Positions 1 to 4,756 of a stretch of DNA of 5,320 nucleotides are shown here, piece by piece (within the stretch, counting starts at the first letter, position 1; the number at the start of each line of letters is the position of its first letter). The stretch is from the NCBI GenBank assembly GCA_020025455.1, contig JAHHSC010000085.1, positions 1 to 5,320 on the forward strand, in the 5' to 3' direction. The stretch comes from Lawsonibacter sp. Its GTDB lineage: Bacteria; Bacillota; Clostridia; Oscillospirales; Oscillospiraceae. Position numbers and translations under genes: made by a program. The notes below the pieces were generated by a model. That model was given only the letters and a program-made list of their open reading frames with translations, did no database searches and was not told where the DNA came from.

Positions 1-93
1 TACCGCCCCACCTATCTGCTGAAAAAGATGGTCCGCGGCGGACGCCTGGGCCGCAAGAGCGGCCGCGGCTTCTACGACTACACCAAGAAGTAA
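1..93 (+). CDS. hbd: 3-hydroxybutyryl-CoA dehydrogenase, C-terminal end (partial)
   Basis: Only the last 30 codons and the TAA stop lie in the window; the reading frame is open from base 1. The fragment reads [14 protein letters not shown], then [16 protein letters not shown]. The pattern [22 protein letters not shown] is the conserved C-terminal tail of clostridial 3-hydroxyacyl-CoA dehydrogenases, which usually end in G(R/K)K(T/S)G(K/R)GFYDY. The enzyme reduces acetoacetyl-CoA to 3-hydroxybutyryl-CoA with NAD(P)H, two steps before the Bcd reaction encoded just downstream, so the context supports the butyrate-pathway paralogue rather than a fatty-acid-oxidation one. A strong terminator follows directly, so hbd and bcd are probably separate transcripts. 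The assignment rests on a short tail and on context; the catalytic and NAD-binding parts are outside the window. Confidence 0.86.
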   Translation, partial: YRPTYLLKKMVRGGRLGRKSGRGFYDYTKK

Positions 94-110
94 GTTCCCC
101 CACCATTCCA

Positions 111-145
111 TCCCGGCATCGGCTAGATCCGATGCCGGGATTTTT
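111..145 (+). terminator. Intrinsic terminator after hbd
   Basis: A perfect 12-bp stem (TCCCGGCATCGG at 111-122 pairing with 129-140) encloses a 6-nt loop and is followed at once by TTTTT (141-145). It lies 18 nt after the hbd stop. This is a textbook Rho-independent terminator and should separate the upstream butyrate genes from bcd-etfBA. Confidence 0.93.
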
Positions 146-281
146 GAATTTTATCCCGGAATTTCCCCCTCACTTTCCCTAATTTCCGCCTGTGCCGTAT
201 TTCGGTTCTCAGGTTTCTGTTTTTTTGCATTTTGCCAAATTTTTTATGAAAAAACTGTTGATTTTACCAATTATATCCCCC

Positions 282-310
282 TTGCTTCTACACCTGAAAA
301 ACGGTATAAT
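282..310 (+). promoter_or_regulatory. Candidate sigma-A promoter P1
   Basis: A perfect -10 box TATAAT (305-310) sits 17 nt downstream of TTGCTT (282-287), which keeps the TTG core of the -35 consensus. The AT-rich stretch upstream (about 225-277) could act as an UP element. Transcription would start near 317, giving a leader of about 220 nt before bcd. The spacing is ideal and the -10 is perfect, but the -35 is only half matched. Confidence 0.6.
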
Positions 311-348
311 TCTAGAGGAATTAAGTAGGTATGTAAAGGAACAAACAT

Positions 349-386
349 CGCAACGTTAGGGAGCAGCCCCTGTGTTGCGCTTTTTT
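349..386 (+). terminator. Terminator-like hairpin in the bcd leader (attenuator or small-RNA end)
   Basis: CGCAAC (349-354) pairs with GTTGCG (374-379). The stem continues through two possible G-U pairs and a one-base bulge into AGGG (358-361) pairing with CCCT (368-371), with a 6-nt loop. It is followed by C and TTTTTT (381-386). This has the form of an intrinsic terminator, yet it starts only about 30 nt into the transcript expected from P1 and about 150 nt before bcd. It could attenuate P1 transcription or end a short RNA of about 70 nt. I recognised no riboswitch or T-box motif in the short leader before it, and no alternative antiterminator stem. Confidence 0.62.
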
Positions 387-396
387 CGGGTTTTGC

Positions 397-414
397 TTGT
401 TAAATTTCTAACAA
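397..414 (+). promoter_or_regulatory. Rex operator (redox repressor site)
   Basis: TTGTTAA-ATTT-CTAACAA is an 18-bp interrupted palindrome that matches the clostridial Rex consensus TTGTTAA-N4-TTAACAA at 13 of 14 defined positions; the only difference is C for T at 408. Rex represses fermentation genes, including butyrate (crt-bcd-etfBA-hbd type) operons of clostridia, and releases DNA when NADH/NAD+ rises. The location about 125 bp upstream of bcd, an NADH-consuming enzyme, fits. The site lies about 85 nt downstream of P1, so it might act as a roadblock. It also overlaps a weak extended -10-like sequence (TG at 398-399, TAAATT 401-406). Confidence 0.75.
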
Positions 415-482
415 AGCTTTGCCACTCACACCCAACATCGTTTGCTTCACTGTCTCTCCTCCAGGCGGGACGGACGGGAGCG

Positions 483-514
483 TTGACGATATACCGACTG
501 GATTCAAGTATAAT
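483..514 (+). promoter_or_regulatory. Possible second promoter P2 near bcd
   Basis: A perfect TATAAT (509-514) is preceded by TTGACG (483-488), a 5-of-6 match to the -35 consensus, but they are 20 nt apart, beyond the usual 16-18. Start of transcription would be near 521, leaving only about 17 nt before the ATG, with the ribosome binding site (524-529) almost at the 5' end. It could be a weak or activator-dependent promoter, or a chance pairing of two good hexamers. Confidence 0.35.
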
Positions 515-537
515 TAAGTAAGTAGGAGGACTGTAAA

Positions 538-1680
538 ATGGATTTTCATCTGTCGAAAGAACAAGAGATGGTCCGCAAGATGTACCGCGAGTTCGCCGAG
601 AACGAGGTAAAGCCCCTGGCCGAGGAGCTTGATGAGGAGGAGCGCTTCCCCTATGAGACCGTCGAGAAGATGGGCAAGCTTGGCATGATGGGCATCTACT
701 TCCCCAAGAAGTACGGCGGCGCTGGCGGCGACGTGCTGTCCTATGCCATGTGCGTTGAGGAGCTCAGCAAGGTCTGCGGCACCACCGGCGTCGTGGTTTC
801 TGCCCACACTTCCCTGTGCTGCGCCCCCATTTACGAGCACGGCACCGAGGAGCAGAAGATGAAGTATCTGCCTGACCTGCTCTCCGGCAAGAAGATCGGC
901 GCATTCGGTCTGACCGAGCCCAACGCCGGTACCGATGCTTCCGGCCAGCAGACCGTTGCGGTTCTGGAGGGTGATCACTACGTCCTGAACGGCTCCAAGT
1001 GCTTCATCACCAACGGCAACGTCGCCGACACCTTCGTTGTATTCGCCATGACCGACCCCAAGGCCGGCAACCACGGCATTTCCGCTTTTATCGTTGAGAA
1101 GGACTTCCCCGGCTTCTCCACCGGCAAGCACGAGAAGAAGATGGGTATCCGCGGCTCCTCCACCTGCGACCTGATCTTTGAGGACTGCATCGTCCCCAAG
1201 GAGAACCTGCTGGGTCAGGAGGGCAAGGGCTTTAAGATCGCCATGATGACGCTGGACGGCGGCCGTATCGGCATCGCTGCTCAGGCTCTGGGTCTGGGCG
1301 AGGGCGCCATCGACGAGGCCATCAAGTACACCCAGGAGCGCGTGCAGTTCAAGCGCCGCCTGAGCCAGTTCCAGAACACCCAGTTCCAGCTGGCTGATAT
1401 GCACACCCGTATGCAGGCTGCTCAGTTCCTGGTTTACAGCGCTGCTATGAAGAAGCAGAACCACGAGCCTTACTCCATGGACGCCGCTATGGCCAAGCTG
1501 TTCGCCGCTGAGGCCGCCTCCGACGTCACCCGCCGCGCCGTCCAGCTGTTTGGCGGTTACGGCTACACCCGTGAGTACCCCGTGGAGCGCATGATGCGCG
1601 ACGCTAAGATCACCGAGATCTACGAGGGTACTTCTGAGGTCCAGCGCATGGTCATTTCCAGCCACCTGGGTGTGAAATAA
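538..1680 (+). CDS. bcd: Butyryl-CoA dehydrogenase (short-chain acyl-CoA dehydrogenase)
   Basis: A 380-residue cytosolic FAD flavoprotein, of normal family length (about 380). It reduces crotonyl-CoA to butyryl-CoA in the butyrate pathway, receiving electrons from EtfAB. The fold is helical N-domain (about 1-118), beta domain (about 120-230) and helical C-domain. Acyl-CoA dehydrogenase signature 1 is visible as GLTEPNAGTDASG (from G124) and signature 2 as QLFGGYGYTREY...RD (336-355). The catalytic base is Glu363 in IYEGTSEVQ (361-369), matching the active-site Glu of bacterial Bcd and mammalian short/medium-chain enzymes. The ATG at 538 has AGGAGG 8 nt upstream and the N-terminus MDFHLSKEQ is typical. 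It is first gene of the operon, 18 nt before etfB. Sequence alone cannot exclude another short-chain acyl-CoA substrate, but the hbd and etfBA context makes crotonyl/butyryl-CoA by far the likeliest. Regulation by Rex is inferred from the upstream site. Confidence 0.96.
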   Translation: MDFHLSKEQEMVRKMYREFAENEVKPLAEELDEEERFPYETVEKMGKLGMMGIYFPKKYGGAGGDVLSYAMCVEELSKVCGTTGVVVSAHTSLCCAPIYEHGTEEQKMKYLPDLLSGKKIGAFGLTEPNAGTDASGQQTVAVLEGDHYVLNGSKCFITNGNVADTFVVFAMTDPKAGNHGISAFIVEKDFPGFSTGKHEKKMGIRGSSTCDLIFEDCIVPKENLLGQEGKGFKIAMMTLDGGRIGIAAQALGLGEGAIDEAIKYTQERVQFKRRLSQFQNTQFQLADMHTRMQAAQFLVYSAAMKKQNHEPYSMDAAMAKLFAAEAASDVTRRAVQLFGGYGYTREYPVERMMRDAKITEIYEGTSEVQRMVISSHLGVK

Positions 1681-1698
1681 GTTAGGAGGCAGTTTAAA

Positions 1699-2499
1699 AT
1701 GAAAATCATTGTTTGTGCTAAGCAGGTCCCCGATACCTCCGGTAAGGTGGCCGTCAACCCCGATGGCACCCTGAACCGTGCCTCCATGGCCGCTATCACC
1801 AACCCCGACGACCTGAACGCCGTTGAGGCTGCTCTGGCTTTGAAGGAGCAGACTGGTGCCGAGGTCGTGGTCGTCTCCATGGGTCCCCCTCCCGCAGAGG
1901 CTATGCTGCGTGAGATCCTGGCCCGCGGCGCTGACCGCGCTGTGCTGGTGTCTGCCCGCGAGTTCGGTGGTTCCGATACGTACGCCACCTCCCAGATCCT
2001 GGCCGCTGCCATCAACAAGATCGGCATTGAGCCTGAGGACATCGTCATGTGCGGCCGTCAGGCCATCGATGGCGACACCGCCCAGGTCGGCCCCCAGATC
2101 GCAGAGAAGCTGGGTCTGCCCCAGGTTTCCTACGCCGCCGACATCAAGAAGGACGGCGATACGCTGACCGTCAAGCGTATGCTGGAGGACGGCTACATGA
2201 CCATTCAGGTCAAGACCCCCTGCCTGATCACCTGCATCAAGGAGCTGAACGCTCCCCGTTATATGAGCGTGGGCGGCATCTTTGAGTGCTACTCCAAGCC
2301 CTGCGAGGTCTTTGACTACAATGCTCTGAAGGACGATCCCCTGATTGATGCCGCCACCATCGGCCTGAAGGGTTCTCCCACCAACATTCTCACCTCCTTC
2401 ACTCCTCCCCAGAAGGGTGCCGGCATGATGATGGAGGGCGCCGACAAGGCCACCTGCGAGGAGCTCGCCGGCATCCTGGCCGCCAAGCACCTGATCTGA
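1699..2499 (+). CDS. etfB: Electron transfer flavoprotein, beta subunit (bifurcating type)
   Basis: A 266-residue protein, the normal length for clostridial EtfB. It starts MKIIVCAKQVPDT, the standard EtfB N-terminus, followed by NPDDLNAVEAALALKE. The conserved stretch CGRQAIDGDTAQVGP (118-132) belongs to the flavin/nucleotide-binding region. In bifurcating Etfs the beta subunit carries the FAD that takes hydride from NADH. Thr94 and Thr97 in SDTYATS (92-98) correspond, from memory, to the residues contacting this FAD in Acidaminococcus fermentans EtfB, with the same numbering. With EtfA and Bcd it should couple NADH-dependent crotonyl-CoA reduction to ferredoxin reduction in the cytosol. The ribosome binding site AGGAGG (1684-1689) is 9 nt before the ATG. 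The gap to etfA is 22 nt. Bifurcation is inferred from family and context, not shown. Confidence 0.95.
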   Translation: MKIIVCAKQVPDTSGKVAVNPDGTLNRASMAAITNPDDLNAVEAALALKEQTGAEVVVVSMGPPPAEAMLREILARGADRAVLVSAREFGGSDTYATSQILAAAINKIGIEPEDIVMCGRQAIDGDTAQVGPQIAEKLGLPQVSYAADIKKDGDTLTVKRMLEDGYMTIQVKTPCLITCIKELNAPRYMSVGGIFECYSKPCEVFDYNALKDDPLIDAATIGLKGSPTNILTSFTPPQKGAGMMMEGADKATCEELAGILAAKHLI

Positions 2500-2521
2500 T
2501 AGAAGGGAGAATTGAAGAATT

Positions 2522-3658
2522 ATGTCTAATTTTAACAACACTGATCTCGCTGCCTTCAAGGATGTATGGGTATTCTGTGAGCAGCGTGAGGGCGAAATGA
2601 TGCCCACTTCCTTTGAGCTGATCTCCGAGGGCCGCAAGCTGGCCGACGAGCTGGGTGTCAACCTGTGCGGTCTGCTGCTGGGCGACAACGTTGAGGGTCT
2701 GGCCAAGGAGCTGGGCGGCTACGGTGCTGACAAGGTCATTGTCTGCGAGAGCCCCCTGCTGAAGCACTACACCACCGATGCCTACACCAAGGTCATCTGC
2801 GACGTCGTGGAAGAGATGAAGCCCGAGATCATGCTGATCGGCGCCACCAACATCGGCCGCGATCTGGGTCCCCGCTGCGCTGCCCGTCTGCACACCGGTC
2901 TGTGCGCTGACTGCACCCACCTGGACGTGGACATGGACATCTACAAGGACTTCCTGCGCAACGCCTCCACCCTGGCTGAGCCCCGCATCGAGGCCGTCAA
3001 GACCGCTAAGGTGCTGGGTGAGGACCACGATGTGTCCCGCGACCTGAAGATGACCCGTCCCGCTTTCGGCGGCCACCTGATGGCTTCCATCATCTGCCCC
3101 CGTTTCCGTCCCGCCATGGCCACCGTCCGTCCCGGCGTTATGAAGAAGAACGCGTTCGACCAGGCCAAGGCTGACGCCTGCGAGATCGTGAAGCCCGCTT
3201 TCTCCCTGACTGAGGCCGACGTTGAGACCAAGGTTCTGGAGGTTGTGAAGGCCGCTGAGAAGCTGGTTGACCTGATCGGTGCCGACGTGGTCGTCTCTGT
3301 GGGCCGTGGTATCTCCAAGGATGTCGAGACCGGCATCAAGCTGGCTGAGGAGCTGGCTGAGGTTCTGGGCGGCGTTGTTGGCGCTTCCCGTGCCGTTGTC
3401 GACTCCGGCTGGATGACTGCCGACCACCAGGTCGGTCAGACCGGCAAGACCGTTCACCCCAAGATCTATGTTGCCCTGGGTATCTCCGGTGCCATTCAGC
3501 ACAAGGCCGGTATGCAGGACTCCGAGACCATCATTGCCGTGAACAAGTACGAGAACGCTCCCATCTTTGAGATTGCGGACTACGGCATCTGCGGCGACCT
3601 GTTCAAGGTCACTCCTATGCTGATCGATGCCATCAAGGCTGCCAAGGCTGCCAAGTAA
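2522..3658 (+). CDS. etfA: Electron transfer flavoprotein, alpha subunit
   Basis: A 378-residue partner of EtfB that carries the mobile FAD passing electrons to Bcd. The FAD domain is clear: GASRAVVDSGW (287-297), QVGQTGKTVHP (303-313) and the Etf-alpha signature IYVALGISGAIQH (315-327) followed by KAGMQDS. The end IADYGICGDLFKVTPML is typical. The protein is longer than the usual 320-340 residues, largely because of about 35 extra residues (about 138-174) between ADCTHLDVD and LKMTRPAFGG, discussed as a finding. It has no ferredoxin-like N-terminal domain, unlike some long EtfA forms. The ribosome binding site is weaker and more distant than for its neighbours (GGGAG at 2505-2509, 12 nt before ATG). 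It ends the operon, 13 nt before a strong terminator. Recognition of EtfA is certain; the role of the extra segment is unknown to me. Confidence 0.95.
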   Translation: MSNFNNTDLAAFKDVWVFCEQREGEMMPTSFELISEGRKLADELGVNLCGLLLGDNVEGLAKELGGYGADKVIVCESPLLKHYTTDAYTKVICDVVEEMKPEIMLIGATNIGRDLGPRCAARLHTGLCADCTHLDVDMDIYKDFLRNASTLAEPRIEAVKTAKVLGEDHDVSRDLKMTRPAFGGHLMASIICPRFRPAMATVRPGVMKKNAFDQAKADACEIVKPAFSLTEADVETKVLEVVKAAEKLVDLIGADVVVSVGRGISKDVETGIKLAEELAEVLGGVVGASRAVVDSGWMTADHQVGQTGKTVHPKIYVALGISGAIQHKAGMQDSETIIAVNKYENAPIFEIADYGICGDLFKVTPMLIDAIKAAKAAK

Positions 3659-3671
3659 GCATCCCTGTTCA

Positions 3672-3717
3672 GAATAAAAAATTCCCTGTTCCAATTGGAA
3701 CAGGGAATTTTTTATTC
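3672..3717 (+). terminator. Strong palindromic terminator after bcd-etfBA
   Basis: A perfect palindrome with 23-bp arms centred between 3694 and 3695. The GC-richer core TTCCCTGTTCC pairs with GGAACAGGGAA and is flanked by AAAAAA on the left (3676-3681) and TTTTTT on the right (3708-3713). It starts 13 nt after the etfA stop. Because both strands show a hairpin followed by a T-run it can work in both directions, although no convergent gene is present. It insulates the metabolic operon from dpaAB. Confidence 0.95.
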
Positions 3718-3818
3718 CCCGCAAAGAGGGCATGGTTTGAACCAGACATTCCGCTTCTTCCCGTGCAAACCAATGTCTCTTCCTGCCAGCTCACAGCCCG
3801 TCTCTTCGAAAAAAGCGA

Positions 3819-3845
3819 ACCCGGGGGCCGGCGATGGCATAGTCT
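3819..3845 (+). promoter_or_regulatory. Candidate sigma-K promoter of dpaAB
   Basis: ACC (3819-3821) followed by 16 nt and CATAGTCT (3838-3845, preceded by G) fits the mother-cell sigma-K pattern AC-N16-CATANNNT. The start of transcription would be near 3851, about 10 nt before the dpaA ribosome binding site and about 24 nt before its ATG. In Bacillus subtilis the orthologous spoVF operon is transcribed by sigma-K, so position and type agree. The motif is short and low in information. I saw no sigma-A promoter in this spacer. Confidence 0.55.
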
Positions 3846-3860
3846 GGAGCAGCACAAGGC

Positions 3861-3867
3861 GGGGAGG
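3861..3867 (+). promoter_or_regulatory. Ribosome binding site fixing the dpaA start
   Basis: GGGGAGG lies 7 nt before the ATG at 3875. The frame is open upstream as far as a TTG at 3695, but that codon lies inside the terminator palindrome and neither it nor the ATG at 3773 has a ribosome binding site. The ATG at 3875 is therefore the start. Confidence 0.88.
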
Positions 3868-3874
3868 TCACAAC

Positions 3875-4756
3875 ATGAATCAGAGTTTTTGGATTGCGGG
3901 AGGCGACGCACGTCAGCTCGCCCTCGCGAAGCTGCTTGTCCTGGACGGCTGTCCGGTCAAGACACTGGCCCTTGGGTCTGAACCAGCTGCGTTTGGTGCA
4001 GTACCAGTGGACCGCTTTTGCCCGCAGAGTCGGGATGAGGTTCTTATTCTGCCTCTCCCCGTGTGCTCCGCCCCCGGCATGCTGCATGCACCGCTGTGGA
4101 GTACCCCCGTCCCTCTGGCCCCAATTTTGGACGCCGCGCTGCCCGGTCAGCTCATCTTTGGCGGCAAGGTAGGCGAGGAGATCCAGGCTCCAGCGGCGGC
4201 ACGCGGTCTGACCGTCCGGGACTACCTGGGGCGGGAAGAGCTGGCCATCGCAAACGCGGTGCCCACAGCGGAGGGGGCTGTACAGCTGGCCATGGAAAAA
4301 CTGCCCATCACCATCCATCGGGCCACGGTACTGATTTTGGGCTTTGGACGGGTGGGCATGGCTACAGCCCAGCGGTTCGCCGCCCTGGGTGCCCGCGTCA
4401 CCGTGGCCGCGCGGCGGTATGAGGCGCTGTCCCTTGCGGAGAGCATGGGACTAGAGTGCGTCCCCCTCAGCGGGCTTACGCGTTTGAGCTCTTATCAGCT
4501 GGTGGTCAACACCATCCCCGCCCCCGTGCTGGACCGGACCGTTCTGAATCGGCTGAGGCCCGACTGTCTCATTCTGGATTTGGCCTCCAACCCCGGCGGG
4601 GTGGACTACGCCGCCGCCCAGGCGCTGGGGCTGGAGGCGGTCCACGCTCTGGCGCTTCCCGGCAAGGTGGCACCCGTCACCGCCGGGAGCGCCATCCAAA
4701 ACACCATCTATCATATGCTCGCAGAGCTTGAAAGGGAGGTCCCAATTGGAACATAA
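3875..4756 (+). CDS. dpaA: Dipicolinate synthase subunit A
   Basis: A 293-residue protein (SpoVFA family, usually about 295-300). Together with DpaB it makes dipicolinic acid from a lysine-pathway intermediate (dihydrodipicolinate or its precursor) in the mother cell; the product is loaded with calcium into the spore core. It begins MNQSFWIAGGDARQ, the usual IxGGDxR start of DpaA. REELAIANAVPTAEGA is the conserved linker. A Rossmann nucleotide-binding site follows: VLILGFGRVG (152-161; Gly156, Gly158, Gly161), with Arg180 and Arg181 after the second strand, suggesting NADPH. DLASNPGGVD (235-244) and LPGKVAPVTAG (261-271) are family hallmarks. Codon use is far less biased than in bcd-etfBA (more CGG, GGG and CTC), in line with lower or stage-limited expression. 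It overlaps dpaB by 11 nt and probably follows a sigma-K promoter. Confidence 0.94.
   Translation: MNQSFWIAGGDARQLALAKLLVLDGCPVKTLALGSEPAAFGAVPVDRFCPQSRDEVLILPLPVCSAPGMLHAPLWSTPVPLAPILDAALPGQLIFGGKVGEEIQAPAAARGLTVRDYLGREELAIANAVPTAEGAVQLAMEKLPITIHRATVLILGFGRVGMATAQRFAALGARVTVAARRYEALSLAESMGLECVPLSGLTRLSSYQLVVNTIPAPVLDRTVLNRLRPDCLILDLASNPGGVDYAAAQALGLEAVHALALPGKVAPVTAGSAIQNTIYHMLAELEREVPIGT
4734..4739 (+). promoter_or_regulatory. Ribosome binding site inside dpaA that fixes the TTG start of dpaB
   Basis: GGGAGG at 4734-4739, within the last codons of dpaA, stands 6 nt before TTG at 4746. No ATG or GTG at a suitable distance exists in the dpaB frame; the first in-frame ATG (4806) would remove the conserved flavin-binding N-terminus. 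Confidence 0.83.

Larger units (their letters stand above)
146..537 (+). promoter_or_regulatory. Gene-free control region upstream of bcd
   Basis: About 390 bases without a credible gene. The first part (146-280) is AT-rich with T-runs and A-runs and shows nothing I can name. From 282 onward it contains a promoter, a terminator-like hairpin, a Rex operator and a second -10 element, each listed separately. The stretch 415-480 shows no clear motif apart from a pyrimidine-rich run (TCTCTCCTCC, 453-462). The bcd ribosome binding site AGGAGG lies at 524-529, 8 nt before the ATG. Confidence 0.7.

Noticed and set aside
241..263. TTTTTT-ATG-AAAAAA stem near 240-254 as a terminator or small hairpin gene
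   Set aside because: The stem is AT-only with no GC core, so it would be unstable; it is better explained as AT-rich promoter-upstream DNA.
331..336. ATG-TAA start-stop in the bcd leader as a regulatory mini-ORF
   Set aside because: The nearest purine-rich motif (AGAGGA, 314-319) is 11 nt away and almost at the transcript end; a chance occurrence in an AT-rich stretch is more likely.
514..2706. A 730-codon open frame on the minus strand opposite bcd and etfB
   Set aside because: Its product is low-complexity, rich in Leu, Gly, Asp and His, matches no family, and spans two certain genes. It is a by-product of strong codon bias on the + strand.
2399..3733. A 444-codon minus-strand open frame opposite etfA
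   Set aside because: Same cause and same kind of Gly/Leu/Asp/His-rich product; it would start beyond the terminator palindrome with no ribosome binding site.
3695..3874. N-terminal extension of DpaA from a TTG at 3695
   Set aside because: The codon lies in the middle of the terminator palindrome, the added residues are not part of the family, and the ATG at 3875 has a perfect ribosome binding site.
3691..4753. Twelve-base repeat CCAATTGGAACA at 3691-3702 and 4742-4753
   Set aside because: One copy is the core of the terminator and the other the dpaA/dpaB overlap; there is no further similarity around them, so it is most likely chance.
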